This document shows, piece after piece, positions 34,591 to 44,499 of a stretch of 64,000 bases of DNA; position 1 is the stretch's first letter; each line of letters starts with the position of its first letter. This DNA comes from Niastella sp. OAS944 (GTDB lineage Bacteria > Bacteroidota > Bacteroidia > Chitinophagales > Chitinophagaceae): positions 1,716,841-1,780,840 of the forward strand of contig JANUBW010000001.1 of NCBI GenBank assembly GCA_024809215.1, written 5' to 3'. Under the pieces are notes generated by a model, which saw only the letters and a list, made by a program, of their open reading frames with translations, did not search any database and was not told the DNA's origin. A program made the translations under genes and the position numbers.

Positions 34591-37519
34591 CCTTCAGTTC
34601 TTCTTTTAAAAATTTAGCAGTATGGCTGGCCTTTACTTTCAGCAGGTCTTCAGGCGTTCCTTCAAAAAGAATTTGTCCGCCTCCATCGCCACCTTCAGGT
34701 CCCAGATCAATAATATGATCGGCCACTTTTATTACATCCATATTATGCTCAATCACTAATACAGTATTGCCCCGGTCAACCAGTTTATTCAACACATCGA
34801 GCAAATGCTGTATATCTTCAAAGTGCAAACCGGTAGTAGGTTCATCCAAAATGTAAAACGTTTTACCGGTATCCTTCTTCCCCAGTTCGGTTGCCAGCTT
34901 TACGCGTTGCGCTTCTCCGCCGCTTAAGGTAACAGCGCTTTGGCCCAGTGTTATATAACCCAAACCAACTTCCTGTAATACTTTTATCTTGCGGTACAGG
35001 TAAGGCACGTTCTGAAAGAACTCTACAGCATCATCAACCGTCATATCGAGCACATCGCTGATACTTTTACCTTTATATCTTATCTCCAGTGTTTCGCGGT
35101 TATAACGCTTTCCCTGACACTTTTCACAATGCACATATACATCGGGTAAAAAGTTCATTTCAATTACACGCATACCCCCGCCTTCACAAACATCGCAACG
35201 GCCGCTTTTTACATTGAACGAGAACCTGCCGGCATTATACCCACGAATTTTTGCTTCGGGCACCGATGCAAACAAGGTCCTTATATCGGTAAAAAAGCCA
35301 CAGTAGGTTGCCGGGTTGCTGCGTGGTGTACGGCCAATGGGCGATTGATCGATCTCAATAACTTTATCAATATGATCGAGCCCCTTAACCGTTTTATATT
35401 CAAGCGGCGTCATTCTGGAGCCATAAGCATGTTTGCTTAGGATGGGATATAAGGTCTCAATAATAAGCGTTGATTTACCACTACCGCTTACTCCTGTAGC
35501 AACGATCAACTTACCCAGTGGGAACTTAGCCGTTACCTTCTGCAGGTTATTGCCATTAGCCCCTACCAGTTCAAGCACCTTTCCGTTACCCTTTCTTCTT
35601 TCTTTGGGCACGGCTATTTCCCGTACGCCATTCAAATAGGCCGAGGTTAATGTATCGAGCTTTAATAAAGCTTTAGGATCGCCCTGTGCTACTACCCTGC
35701 CACCATGAAAGCCGGCCTTGGGGCCAATATCAACCAGATGGTCGGCAGCCAGCATAATATCTTTATCATGCTCAACTACCAGCACACTGTTACCAATATT
35801 GCGCAGGTTCTTCAATGCATCAATTAAACGCATGTTATCGCGTTGGTGTAAACCAATGCTTGGCTCATCCAATATATATGTAATACCTTGTAGTTGTGAA
35901 CCTATTTGTGTAGCCAAACGTATTCGTTGCGATTCACCGCCACTTAAGGTGCGCGATGCACGGTTGAGCGTAAGGTAATTCAATCCTACATCGAGCAGGA
36001 ACGTTATTCGCTCCCTGATCTCTTTCAACACATCTTTTGCAATGGCATTTTGTTTGGTCGACAATCTCTTTTCAATGCCTTTGAACCATAGCATTAATTT
36101 ATCGAGGTTGTTCTCACTCAGCTCCGAAATATTCTTTTCATCAACCTTAAACCAAAGGCTTTCTTTTTTAAGCCTGGCGCCGTCACAGGTAGTACATGTT
36201 TTTAATTCCATGAACTGTTCCGTCCACTGACGCACCGAATCGCTGCTGCTGGCAGCAAACCAACGTTTCAGCTGGGGCACTATACCTTCAAACTCTTCAG
36301 TGTACATATTCGCGTCCGGACTAATGCTGTCAAAATCGAGCGTCTCTTCGTCCTGCGATCCTGCTTCATTACCATACAATACCAGGTTCAGTGCTTTCTT
36401 AGGCATTTCTTTCAATGGCACATCGAGACTGAACTTATTTTTTTTAGCCAGCTTTTGCACCTGGCTGAATACATAGTTATCTCTTTCTTCACCCAATGGC
36501 GCAATGCCGCCTTCATTAATACTCAATGAATCATCGGGCATAACAGCATCCATACTTATCTGGTATACATTACCCAATCCTTTACAGGTAGGGCATGCAC
36601 CATACGGGCTGTTAAATGAAAAACTATTGGGCGATGGTTCTTCGTAACTGATGCCGGTATCTTCACACATCAGTTGCCGGGAGTATTGCACTACGAGGTC
36701 GGCAGGTGTTTTGCTACTCTTTCCGTTGCCATTTGCAGCATCATGCACCAACAGGAACATGAGTTCCTTACCCATTTGTAATGTCTTTTGCACGCTTTGG
36801 CTTAACCGCACTTTCATATCATCTGTTACTGCCATGCGATCGATCACCACTTCTATATCGTGTATCTTATAGCGGTCGACCTGCATTTTAGCAACAAGGT
36901 CTTTTACTTCGCCATCAACACGTACTTTAAGGTATCCTTTCTTTCTTATGTCTTCAAACAGTTCGCGGTAATGTCCCTTACGGCCACGCACCAATGGAGC
37001 AAGCAGTGTTATCTTCTTATTCTTATACTTTTTGAAGATGTTATCAACGATCTCTTCTTCACTGAACTTGACCATTTTTTTCCCCGTATTGTAACTATAT
37101 GCCTCCCCAACACGGGCATACAATAAACGCAGAAAATCATATACTTCGGTAATGGTGCCAACAGTAGAACGCGGGTTCTTATTGGTGGTCTTTTGCTCAA
37201 TAGAGATCACGGGCGATAAACCCGTTATTTTATCAACATCGGGCCGTTCCATATCGCCAATGAATTGGCGGGCATAGGCGCCAAAGCTTTCCATGTAACG
37301 GCGTTGTCCCTCCGCATAAATAGTATCAAAAGCAAGTGACGATTTGCCACTGCCGCTGATACCTGTTATAACCACCAGTTTATTTTTTGGAATACTGATA
37401 TCGATGTTCTTAAGATTATGGACCCTCGCGCCAAAAACCTGAATCGCCTCATCTGGTTCAATTCCGGAAACTTTTTCGCCTTTCGATTGTTCCGGCTTTT
37501 TAACTTTCACATCTGCCAT
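34586..37519 (-). CDS. uvrA: excinuclease ABC subunit A
   Basis: UvrA recognises bulky DNA lesions in nucleotide excision repair. The 977-residue product has two ABC modules. The first has Walker A GISGSGKS (53-60), zinc-finger cysteines (CPTCKGLG and CTTCDGARL), signature [21 protein letters not shown] and [12 protein letters not shown]. The second has GVSGSGKS, a zinc finger [18 protein letters not shown]...CEKCQGKRY, signature [18 protein letters not shown] and [12 protein letters not shown]. All motifs are intact. The N-terminus (first 25 residues) is a polar extension. A minus-strand TATCTTTG box lies 73 bp upstream of its start. Confidence 0.97.
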   Translation of the reverse strand: MADVKVKKPEQSKGEKVSGIEPDEAIQVFGARVHNLKNIDISIPKNKLVVITGISGSGKSSLAFDTIYAEGQRRYMESFGAYARQFIGDMERPDVDKITGLSPVISIEQKTTNKNPRSTVGTITEVYDFLRLLYARVGEAYSYNTGKKMVKFSEEEIVDNIFKKYKNKKITLLAPLVRGRKGHYRELFEDIRKKGYLKVRVDGEVKDLVAKMQVDRYKIHDIEVVIDRMAVTDDMKVRLSQSVQKTLQMGKELMFLLVHDAANGNGKSSKTPADLVVQYSRQLMCEDTGISYEEPSPNSFSFNSPYGACPTCKGLGNVYQISMDAVMPDDSLSINEGGIAPLGEERDNYVFSQVQKLAKKNKFSLDVPLKEMPKKALNLVLYGNEAGSQDEETLDFDSISPDANMYTEEFEGIVPQLKRWFAASSSDSVRQWTEQFMELKTCTTCDGARLKKESLWFKVDEKNISELSENNLDKLMLWFKGIEKRLSTKQNAIAKDVLKEIRERITFLLDVGLNYLTLNRASRTLSGGESQRIRLATQIGSQLQGITYILDEPSIGLHQRDNMRLIDALKNLRNIGNSVLVVEHDKDIMLAADHLVDIGPKAGFHGGRVVAQGDPKALLKLDTLTSAYLNGVREIAVPKERRKGNGKVLELVGANGNNLQKVTAKFPLGKLIVATGVSGSGKSTLIIETLYPILSKHAYGSRMTPLEYKTVKGLDHIDKVIEIDQSPIGRTPRSNPATYCGFFTDIRTLFASVPEAKIRGYNAGRFSFNVKSGRCDVCEGGGMRVIEMNFLPDVYVHCEKCQGKRYNRETLEIRYKGKSISDVLDMTVDDAVEFFQNVPYLYRKIKVLQEVGLGYITLGQSAVTLSGGEAQRVKLATELGKKDTGKTFYILDEPTTGLHFEDIQHLLDVLNKLVDRGNTVLVIEHNMDVIKVADHIIDLGPEGGDGGGQILFEGTPEDLLKVKASHTAKFLKEELKA

Positions 37520-37591
37520 AAAAAACGTTCGCCTTTAATTATTTGTGTGGGAAGTTACATTAACAAGCTCAGATATTACTAAATAATTTGT

Positions 37592-37599
37592 CAAAGATA
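37592..37599 (-). promoter_or_regulatory. -7 promoter box of uvrA
   Basis: TATCTTTG read on the minus strand. It implies a leader of roughly 65 nt. No clear -33 TTTG at the expected distance. Confidence 0.45.
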
Positions 37600-37743
37600 A
37601 CAACAAAAAAAGTGTAGGAATGTTGAAAATGCTTTAAGATATTTGCGCCTCATTTTCAAGTACATAGCCTTAAATAGGTTTGTGGTATATAATTTGAACG
37701 CTGTGAACCTGTCATAACTTAGTCTTTATTAAAACAATATAAT

Positions 37744-38418
37744 ATGAGATCTATCCAAAAAACCCTTACTGGTATCGCCGCCGTTGCTATTATTCTTGGT
37801 GGTTGCAAAAGCATGAACAAAACGACAAAAGGAGCTATTATCGGAACCGCAGGTGGTGGCGCTGTAGGTGCGGTAATAGGAAAAGCAGCAGGTAACACTG
37901 CATTGGGTGCTATCATTGGCGCTACAGTGGGTGGCGTTACCGGTGCTGTTATCGGAAAGAAAATGGATAAACAAGCTAAAGAGATCGAGAACAAAGTACC
38001 TGGCGCAAAAGTTGAACGTGTTGGCGAAGGTATCAATGTTGAGTTCAGCGATAAGATCTTATTCGGTTTCAATAGTGCAGATCTTTCTTCAGGCGCTACA
38101 ACCAACCTTAACAAGCTGGTTGAAGTGTTAAATGCTTATCCTGATACTGATATCGAAATTCAGGGTCATACTGACAGCAAAGGTTCTGATGAGTACAACC
38201 AAACCCTTTCTGAAAAAAGAGCTTCATCTGTAGCTTCTTTCTTACGTGGTAAAGGCGTTGCCAGCAGCCGTGTAAAAATTAAAGGTTATGGTGAAACTGC
38301 TCCCGTTGCTTCTAATGATACTGAAGATGGCCGTGCACAAAACCGCCGCGTTAACTTCCTCATTACTGCTAATGAAAAAATGAAGGCAGACGCGAAGAAA
38401 GAAGGTGCTAAACAATAA
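37744..38418 (+). CDS. OmpA family lipoprotein with glycine zipper
   Basis: The 224-residue protein has a lipoprotein signal with lipobox ILGGC (Cys21). A glycine-zipper segment follows (about 30-77, GAIIGTAGGGAVGAVIGKAAG and a second similar run). The C-terminal OmpA domain (about 95-215) has the peptidoglycan-binding motif IEIQGHTDSKGSDEYNQTLSEKRA. It probably tethers the outer membrane to peptidoglycan. Three related beta-barrel genes follow on the same strand. Confidence 0.9.
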   Translation: MRSIQKTLTGIAAVAIILGGCKSMNKTTKGAIIGTAGGGAVGAVIGKAAGNTALGAIIGATVGGVTGAVIGKKMDKQAKEIENKVPGAKVERVGEGINVEFSDKILFGFNSADLSSGATTNLNKLVEVLNAYPDTDIEIQGHTDSKGSDEYNQTLSEKRASSVASFLRGKGVASSRVKIKGYGETAPVASNDTEDGRAQNRRVNFLITANEKMKADAKKEGAKQ

Positions 38419-38481
38419 TAGCAACTTAGGCCATAGCTACCACCGTTAATCAATTTTGTAAATAACCTTCAACTATTACTT

Positions 38482-39159
38482 ATGAAAACAAAGGCTCTGT
38501 TGCTCGCAATGACCACTACAGCATTTGCGTTAAGCGCCAAAGCGCAGGAAACTCCAGGTACCACCTTTGGTATACGTGCCGGCGTTAATTTTCAGAACAT
38601 TAATGGAAGGGACCTCTTCGATGAAAAACTCGATAACAAAATAAAGACCGGTTTTCATGTTGGTGTAAATGCTGAAATACCTATTGCCACTGAATTTTAT
38701 TTGCGACCAGGCGTATTGTTCACTACTAAAGGAGCTAAAAGCAAAGATGACGATGACATAAAAGTCAATCTGTCATATATTGAAGTTCCTATCAATTTCC
38801 TGTATAAACCTGAATTGGGTATGGGTAAATTGTTATTAGGTATTGGACCCTATATTGCTTTTGGTATAGGCGGTAAAGTTTCAAATGCAGATGGTAAAGA
38901 AACTGATGTAGAATTTACCAAAGAAGTTTCTGCTCAGAATTTTTCTCCTGCAGCTGCATTAGGTTATTATCCATACTTTAAACGGTTTGATGCGGGCGGT
39001 AACTTATTGGTAGGTTATGAATTCAGTAACAACTTTTCAGTGCAGTTGAATGCACAACTGGGTATGATAAATATCAACTCTGATATTAAAGACCTTTCCA
39101 GTGATAATACAAAGTTTAAGAACACCGGCTTTGGAGTATCTGTTGGATATCGCTTTTAA
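38482..39159 (+). CDS. PF13568-type outer membrane beta-barrel protein, copy 1
   Basis: The 225-residue product has a signal peptide (MKTKALLLAMTTTAFALSAKAQ), a first strand TFGIRAGVNFQNI, a central block IATEFYLRPGVLFTTKGAK and a last strand FGVSVGYRF, the closing pattern of Bacteroidetes porin-family barrels. It starts 63 bp after the OmpA lipoprotein gene. Identity to copies 2 and 3 is high at the strands and low in the loops, so surface loops have diverged since duplication. Confidence 0.85.
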   Translation: MKTKALLLAMTTTAFALSAKAQETPGTTFGIRAGVNFQNINGRDLFDEKLDNKIKTGFHVGVNAEIPIATEFYLRPGVLFTTKGAKSKDDDDIKVNLSYIEVPINFLYKPELGMGKLLLGIGPYIAFGIGGKVSNADGKETDVEFTKEVSAQNFSPAAALGYYPYFKRFDAGGNLLVGYEFSNNFSVQLNAQLGMININSDIKDLSSDNTKFKNTGFGVSVGYRF

Positions 39160-39210
39160 TATACGTATTCAACACGCATGATAAGTATGATACTATAAAA
39201 GAATGTTAAT

Positions 39211-39243
39211 AAAAAAGCTGCTTATGTATAAGCAGCTTTTTTA
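39211..39243 (+). terminator. terminator after barrel copy 1
   Basis: GCTGCTTA (39217-39224) pairs with TAAGCAGC (39229-39236), A run before and T run after, so it can work in both directions. Confidence 0.9.
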
Positions 39244-39377
39244 CTTTTGCGGCGCTCTTAGGTAATAACCCTTACGCAATTTAAATATAAGTATTGCGTT
39301 TATAGCGGAGCTAGTTAGGCGTATCATAAAAACCGAAATCGTTTTAACTACATTTTAAATCTCAATTGGTCACACTT

Positions 39378-40031
39378 ATGAAATCAAAAGTTCTACTGTT
39401 TGCTTTGGCAGCTACTGCCCTCTCATTAACCTCGAAAGCACAAGACAAAACTACATTTGGCGTTCGCGCTGGTGTTAACTTCCAAAATCTCAACGGTGAA
39501 GACATAGATGGCGACGATCTGAGTCTTGATATGAAAACAGGTTTTCATATTGGTGTTAATGCTGAAGTTCCTATTGCCCAGGATTTTTATTTACAACCAG
39601 GATTATTGTTCAGCACAAAAGGCGCTAAATTAAAACAAACTGGTGACGACGTAAAATGGAACTTCTCTACTATTGAAATTCCTATCAACTTTCTTTACAA
39701 ACCAGAATTAGGCCCTGGTAAATTATTATTAGGCTTTGGCCCCTATGTTGGCATTGCCGTAGGTGGTAAAGTTAAAAGAGGAGACTTTAAGGGAGATATC
39801 AATTTCAAAAATGATATCACGAGCACTGAACAAATGAGCGGCAACTCTTATTATAAACGATTAGATTTCGGTGGTAATTTATTGGCCGGTTACGAATTGA
39901 GCAGCAAAATTTCTTTCCAGTTAAACGCTCAATTAGGCATGTCAAACCTGGCGCCTAAAGTTGATGGTAAAAAAACTGATGCAAAAATCAAGAACACTGG
40001 CTTCGGTATCTCTGTTGGTTACCGCTTCTAG
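39378..40031 (+). CDS. PF13568-type outer membrane beta-barrel protein, copy 2
   Basis: The 217-residue paralogue from ATG 39378 (a TTG 12 bp upstream adds four residues) has the same plan: MKSKVLLFALAATALSLTSKAQ, TTFGVRAGVNFQNLNGEDI, IAQDFYLQPGLLFSTKGAK, KLLLGFGPYVGIAVGG and a final FGISVGYRF. It has its own terminator, so the three copies appear to be separately transcribed. Confidence 0.85.
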   Translation: MKSKVLLFALAATALSLTSKAQDKTTFGVRAGVNFQNLNGEDIDGDDLSLDMKTGFHIGVNAEVPIAQDFYLQPGLLFSTKGAKLKQTGDDVKWNFSTIEIPINFLYKPELGPGKLLLGFGPYVGIAVGGKVKRGDFKGDINFKNDITSTEQMSGNSYYKRLDFGGNLLAGYELSSKISFQLNAQLGMSNLAPKVDGKKTDAKIKNTGFGISVGYRF

Positions 40032-40054
40032 TATCTACCCTTATAATATTATTG

Positions 40055-40086
40055 AAAGGGGCTGGCCTTGGGCCAGCCCCTTTTTA
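40055..40086 (+). terminator. terminator after barrel copy 2
   Basis: GGGGCTGGCC (40058-40067) and GGCCAGCCCC (40071-40080) form a perfect 10-bp stem with a 3-nt loop, followed by TTTTTATT. Confidence 0.95.
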
Positions 40087-40235
40087 TTAGGAATGAATAA
40101 ATGAGCGAAATGCCGATCAATGGCCTATGCAATTTTATTAATAATAAAACGTTTAGTAGCGTCTTTAAATAATCCTTATTAAAAAATCACATTCCTATTT
40201 TTTATTCTAAAAGTAAAAACCATATCACTTATTTT

Positions 40236-40889
40236 ATGAATTCAAAAGTACTCATTATTGTTTTGGCAACTGCCGTATCAACTTTACACCTTAAAGCACA
40301 AGAAAAAACTACAATTGGTGCACGCGCAGGCATCAACTTTCAAAATATCACAGGAAAGGATGGAGCAGGAAATGATCTTGACAACAAAATGAAAGCCGGA
40401 ATTCATATCGGCCTCAATGCTGAAGTGCCCATAGCCGAGGATTTTTATGTACAACCAGGTATCCTGTTCTCAACCAAAGGAGCAAAAGACAAAACTTACA
40501 GGAAAATAAATACCCGCCTTTCTTACCTCGAAATCCCCATCAACATTTTGTTCAAACCTGAGCTGGGAGACGGTAAACTGCTACTGGGATTCGGCCCTTA
40601 CCTTGGCATTGCAGTGGGCGGTTCTTTCACAGATGTTAACGGCCATAAAGAAAAATATAAATTTGCAGGTAAGGTAACTGCAAGTGAGGCCAGTACTCAC
40701 ATTTATATGCGACCATTGGATTTTGGCTTTAATTTTTTAGCTGGTTATGAACTGAGCAATAAAGTTTCAGTTCAACTTAATGCACAACTGGGCATTTCTA
40801 ATATTAAAACAAAGGTTGAAGGTTACTCTGATAAAACTAAATATAAAAATACCGGCTTTGGTATTTCTGTCGGTTATCGTTTGAACTAA
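40236..40889 (+). CDS. PF13568-type outer membrane beta-barrel protein, copy 3
   Basis: The 217-residue third copy: signal peptide MNSKVLIIVLATAVSTLHLKAQ, first strand TIGARAGINFQNITGKDG, then IAEDFYVQPGILFSTKGAK, KLLLGFGPYLGIAVGG and the closing FGISVGYRLN. It is closest to copy 2 by eye. A terminator follows at 40924-40954. Confidence 0.85.
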   Translation: MNSKVLIIVLATAVSTLHLKAQEKTTIGARAGINFQNITGKDGAGNDLDNKMKAGIHIGLNAEVPIAEDFYVQPGILFSTKGAKDKTYRKINTRLSYLEIPINILFKPELGDGKLLLGFGPYLGIAVGGSFTDVNGHKEKYKFAGKVTASEASTHIYMRPLDFGFNFLAGYELSNKVSVQLNAQLGISNIKTKVEGYSDKTKYKNTGFGISVGYRLN

Positions 40890-40922
40890 ACCGCAATAAT
40901 ATTATCTGATATTATAAATAAG

Positions 40923-40963
40923 AGGGTGCTTAGCTTTTACCGGGCTAAGCACCCTTCTCTTTT
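40923..40963 (+). terminator. terminator after barrel copy 3
   Basis: GGGTGCTTAGC (40924-40934) pairs with GCTAAGCACCC (40944-40954), then TTCTCTTTT. Confidence 0.9.
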
Positions 40964-41016
40964 AAACGTGTTGTAGCCAAGGCCTTTTATAACCCCTAAA
41001 ACCTTTTAAAAAGAAA

Positions 41017-41047
41017 TTTGACAATTTAAATCCCGTCATTATCTTTG
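41017..41047 (+). promoter_or_regulatory. promoter of the methionine operon
   Basis: TTTG (41017-41020), a 19-bp spacer and TATCTTTG (41040-41047). The expected start near 41053 lies just before the riboswitch. Confidence 0.75.
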
Positions 41048-41065
41048 CACCAGTTCTTTACACAT

Positions 41066-41184
41066 CGCTTATCAAGAAAGGCTGAGGGAAATGGCCCGAT
41101 GAAGCCTTGACAACCTGCACGCTGGTTTGCAATAGAACCGCTGTAAGGTGCCAACTCCATCCCGCGGAAGGCGGGACAGATAAG
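41066..41184 (+). ncRNA. SAM-I (S-box) riboswitch aptamer
   Basis: The consensus core is present: CTTATC, AAGAAAGGCTGAGGGAAATG, GCCCGATGAAGCC, GACAACC, then GGTGCCAACTCC, a P4-type hairpin CCCGC...GCGGG and closing GATAAG. P1 is a perfect pairing of CTTATC (41068-41073) with GATAAG (41179-41184). SAM-I riboswitches switch off methionine and cysteine genes when S-adenosylmethionine is high. The gene order downstream (CGS, QueF-like, homoserine dehydrogenase) matches this role. Confidence 0.95.
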
Positions 41185-41256
41185 TCAGATAAAAGCTTCT
41201 ACAATACTGAATTTCAACATATTGAAAGCTCTTCTGACTTACGGAAGAGCTTTTTT
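41181..41256 (+). promoter_or_regulatory. riboswitch expression platform: antiterminator and terminator
   Basis: The terminator pairs AAAGCTCTTC (41225-41234) with GAAGAGCTTT (41244-41253), followed by T. TAAGTCAGA (41181-41189) is the exact complement of TCTGACTTA (41233-41241), which covers the terminator loop and the end of its 5' arm, and it shares TAAG with the 3' strand of P1. Thus P1 formation (SAM bound) frees the terminator, and loss of P1 allows the antiterminator. Between 41257 and the metB-like start there is a nested hairpin (TTATGCA 41261-41267 with TGCATAA 41287-41293) and a small CTATC/GATAG hairpin near 41378. Confidence 0.9.
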
Positions 41257-41411
41257 GTTTTTATGCATATGCCAACTATGGCAAGTTGCATAAGTATACT
41301 ATCTCTTCCTGTAAGAACTCCTCTTGATAAGTGCTGCCGCTAAAAACTGTCTAAACAAATTATTCAAGGCTCTATCCTCCTATCTGGAGATAGGCAAAAA
41401 AACTGTTTATC

Positions 41412-42596
41412 ATGCAAGCGACAACACAACTCATTCACAGCATTCCTGTTGATCCGTTAACCGGCGCCATTTCAGTGCCCATTTATCAAACAAGCACTTT
41501 TGTGCAGGATGCACCCGGTGTTAACAAAGGGTTCGATTATGCAAGAACAAATAACCCAACAAGAGCAACACTCGAAAGTCTTATTGCTCAATTGGAAAAT
41601 GGTAAGGTTGGTATTGCATTCTCAAGCGGACTGGCCGCTATTGATGCTATTGCCAAACTCTTACGCCCCGGCGATGAAGTGGTAGCAGTAGACGATATTT
41701 ACGGTGGTGCGTACCGGTTATTTACACAAGTGTACCAACACTTTGGCATCACCATTAACTTTGTCGATACATCTGATCCTGAAAAAGTGTTCAACGCCAT
41801 TACACCTAAAACAAAATTGATCTGGCTCGAAACACCTACCAACCCTACATTAAAGATCTCTGACATTGAAGCAATAGCAAAGATTGCCAAAGCCAACAAC
41901 AGTTTGCTTTGCGTGGATAACACTTTTGCTTCACCCGCATTGCAACAACCTCTTTCACTGGGAGCTGATATTGTAGTGCATTCCGCCACCAAATACCTGG
42001 GCGGCCATAGCGACCTTATAGCCGGACTGGTTGTAACAAAAGATAAAGAGCTCGGCGACAAAATAAAATTCTATCAAAACGCCTGTGGCGCCATTCTGGC
42101 CCCATTCGACAGCTGGTTGGTAATACGCGGTATTGAAACATTACACCTGCGTATACAACAACACTGCCGCAGCGCACAGGAAGTAGGTGAGTTCCTGCAA
42201 CAACATCCTGCAGTTGATAAAGTATATTATCCGGGTTTGAAAGATCACCCCAACCATGATATTGCTAAAAAACAAAGCAAAGGTTTTGGTGGTATTGTTT
42301 CTTTCACATTGAAACAAGACCATGCTGAAGCTGCTACTGCATTTGTAACCAGTACTAATTTGTTCAAACTGGCCGAAAGTCTGGGTGGTATCAAAAGCCT
42401 GGTAAGCCACCCCGCCAGCATGACGCACAAAACCATTCCGGCCGAAAAACGCCGTGCAGCCGGTGTAACCGACAGTCTTATTCGCTTAAGCATAGGTCTC
42501 GAAGATGCCAGCGATTTGTTAAACGATCTGCAACAGGCACTTGAACAAACATCCAATATTGTTGAAATAACTGAAAACAAAGTAGTCCCTTGTTAA
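41412..42596 (+). CDS. cystathionine gamma-synthase / Cys-Met metabolism PLP enzyme
   Basis: The 394-residue protein is of the Cys/Met PLP-dependent family, with [61 protein letters not shown] (PLP lysine at Lys194 in [10 protein letters not shown]) and [19 protein letters not shown]. It probably joins cysteine to an activated homoserine to give cystathionine (MetB), though cystathionine beta-/gamma-lyase activity cannot be excluded by sequence alone. It is the first gene after the SAM-I riboswitch, which favours a biosynthetic role. The next gene is 53 bp away. Confidence 0.85.
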   Translation: MQATTQLIHSIPVDPLTGAISVPIYQTSTFVQDAPGVNKGFDYARTNNPTRATLESLIAQLENGKVGIAFSSGLAAIDAIAKLLRPGDEVVAVDDIYGGAYRLFTQVYQHFGITINFVDTSDPEKVFNAITPKTKLIWLETPTNPTLKISDIEAIAKIAKANNSLLCVDNTFASPALQQPLSLGADIVVHSATKYLGGHSDLIAGLVVTKDKELGDKIKFYQNACGAILAPFDSWLVIRGIETLHLRIQQHCRSAQEVGEFLQQHPAVDKVYYPGLKDHPNHDIAKKQSKGFGGIVSFTLKQDHAEAATAFVTSTNLFKLAESLGGIKSLVSHPASMTHKTIPAEKRRAAGVTDSLIRLSIGLEDASDLLNDLQQALEQTSNIVEITENKVVPC

Positions 42597-42649
42597 GGGC
42601 AGGGAAAGTATAGCCATTTAAAAAACAAAAAAATTAAAGCCAAAAGAAC

Positions 42650-43102
42650 ATGTCTGAACAAATAACCCGGGAACCTGTTAAAACATACAAGGATATTGAC
42701 CGTGGCATTTTAAAACCCATTCCCAACCCTAGCGAACAGGCCTACGAGATCAAGATCAAAATACCGGAGTTCACCTTCCTGGGAGTAAAAGAGCAACCTG
42801 ATTTTGCAGTTATTTACTGCACCTTCTACCCCGGTAAAAAGATCATTGAACTGAAATCACTGAAGCAATACGTTTTCCAGTTACGCAACATTGTAGTGTC
42901 ATATGAAAGACTGATCAACATAATTTATGATGATCTGATAGCTGTATATGAACCTGCCAGGTTACGCCTGGTTATGATCTGCAACCCACGCGGTGGCATT
43001 AGCTCAAAACTTACCATCGATTCAGACTGGAAGATCCGCGGTGGTAAAGAACAGTTCAACGACTGGCAAATAGTTGAAGACGAATGGTCGGTTGAAATGT
43101 AA
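42650..43102 (+). CDS. QueF-like T-fold protein lacking the catalytic cysteine
   Basis: The 150-residue product follows the preQ1 synthase (QueF) layout. PEFTFL (39-44), QPDFA (49-53), the NADPH-binding motif as ELKSLKQY (67-74), LRN (78-80), E86 and PRGGIS (113-118) align with family positions. But where QueF has SLCPxTGQPD, this protein has FLGVKE-QPD: the catalytic cysteine is gone and the loop is one residue shorter. The second histidine of the active site (FHE) is Tyr85. It should not be able to form the thioimide intermediate. It lies between CGS and homoserine dehydrogenase in a SAM-controlled operon, so a role in methionine metabolism or a retained binding function is inferred; automatic annotation would call it queF. 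Confidence 0.8.
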   Translation: MSEQITREPVKTYKDIDRGILKPIPNPSEQAYEIKIKIPEFTFLGVKEQPDFAVIYCTFYPGKKIIELKSLKQYVFQLRNIVVSYERLINIIYDDLIAVYEPARLRLVMICNPRGGISSKLTIDSDWKIRGGKEQFNDWQIVEDEWSVEM

Positions 43103-43164
43103 GCAGCAATAACAACAACAGAAACTACATTATTATAAAGTAAAAATTGCAAATTAGTCAACAT

Positions 43165-44421
43165 ATGGACGCACATAAGTCACTCACAATTGGTTTATTT
43201 GGTTTTGGTGTAGTAGGTGAAGGTCTTTATAAAGTGTTACAACAAACACCTTCACTGAAAGCCTCAATAAAAAAGGTCTGTATAAAGAACCCTGAAAAGA
43301 AACGCAACGCCCCCGATTCACTATTCACTACAAGCAAAGACGAGTTGCTGAACGATCCTGAGATCAATGTGATCGTAGAAGTGATCAATGAATCGGAGCC
43401 CGCATTTGAAATAGTTTCCACTGCATTGAAGAATGGCAAAGATGTGGTAAGTGCCAGTAAAAAAATGATCGCTGAACATTTACCCGAATTGCTGGGTTTG
43501 CAAAAAACAACCGAACGTTCTTTCCTCTATGAAGCTGCCGCCTGCGCTTCTATACCTGTTATCCGTAACCTCGAAGAGTATTACGATAACGATCTGTTAC
43601 ACTCCATAAAAGCCATTGTAAACGGCTCTACCAACTTCATTCTTACCAAAATGTTTGAAGACAAGCTCGATTTTCAACAGGCCCTGTTGCTGGCGCAACA
43701 ATTAGGTTTTGCTGAAAGCGATCCTACGCTCGATGTAGAAGGTTTTGATGCCGCTAACAAATGGAACTTCCTGCTCACCCATGCTTACGGTATTGTAATA
43801 CCACCCGATGCACTGGTATTTAACGGTATTCAAAACATTACAGGCAGCGATGCCGCTGTTGCTGCTGAAAAGCATTACGATATTAAACTGGTGGCACAGG
43901 CAAAGAAACTGGAGAACGGTAAAGTGGCCGCCTTTGTATTACCACAATTTATTAAACACGAAGACCACCTCGCTTTTGTAAAGAACGAATACAATGGCGT
44001 TGTTATAGAAAGCGGTTTTGCCGATAAACAATTCTTTTATGGCAAAGGCGCCGGCAGCTTCCCTACCGCATCTGCCGTATTAAGCGATCTTTCTGCTTTA
44101 CGTTATCAATATAAATACGAGTACAAGAAACTGTATCACCATAAACCTAACGAACTTACCAACGACTTTTATGTACGTGTGTATGTAAGCTTCGACGACT
44201 GGAAATATATTCCAAAAGAGAAGTTCGAGTGGATTGAAGAATGGCATGCTGAAACCGACCGTAAATACCTGGTAGGTGTGCTGGCATTTAATGAACTGGC
44301 GCAAAACAGCTGGTGGCGCGAAAATAAAACCTCGCTCATTCTTTCACCTGAAGCTGTTATTGAAGATGTGGAAGTGCGCAAGTTGAAAAAGAAAAGCCTG
44401 GAGCTGGCTGGGATCATATAA
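43165..44421 (+). CDS. homoserine dehydrogenase (monofunctional)
   Basis: The enzyme reduces aspartate semialdehyde to homoserine. The 418-residue protein has the Rossmann motif GLFGFGVVGEGL, SASKKMIAEH, the catalytic-domain segment NGSTNFILTKMFE and GFAESDPTLDVEGFDAANKW with the catalytic lysine, then GAGSFPTASAVLSDL. About 80 C-terminal residues do not look like a standard ACT domain. It is the last gene of the SAM-controlled operon, and a second homoserine dehydrogenase is fused into ThrA on the opposite strand. A TTG start 18 bp upstream is possible but ATG 43165 fits better. Confidence 0.92.
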   Translation: MDAHKSLTIGLFGFGVVGEGLYKVLQQTPSLKASIKKVCIKNPEKKRNAPDSLFTTSKDELLNDPEINVIVEVINESEPAFEIVSTALKNGKDVVSASKKMIAEHLPELLGLQKTTERSFLYEAAACASIPVIRNLEEYYDNDLLHSIKAIVNGSTNFILTKMFEDKLDFQQALLLAQQLGFAESDPTLDVEGFDAANKWNFLLTHAYGIVIPPDALVFNGIQNITGSDAAVAAEKHYDIKLVAQAKKLENGKVAAFVLPQFIKHEDHLAFVKNEYNGVVIESGFADKQFFYGKGAGSFPTASAVLSDLSALRYQYKYEYKKLYHHKPNELTNDFYVRVYVSFDDWKYIPKEKFEWIEEWHAETDRKYLVGVLAFNELAQNSWWRENKTSLILSPEAVIEDVEVRKLKKKSLELAGII

Positions 44422-44440
44422 CAAACAATAGACAAAAATA

Positions 44441-44480
44441 AAAAGGGTGGGACTTTCATTTAAGAAGGTCCCACCCTTTT
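44441..44480 (+). terminator. terminator of the methionine operon
   Basis: GGGTGGGAC (44445-44453) pairs with GTCCCACCC (44468-44476); A run before and T run after, so it may also serve the convergent DUF2167 gene. Confidence 0.9.
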
Positions 44481-44499
44481 ATATTAATATGTTTACTCA

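Noticed and set aside
42650..43102. Calling this gene queF outright
   Set aside because: The catalytic cysteine and an active-site histidine are absent, so preQ1 synthase activity is not supported by the sequence.
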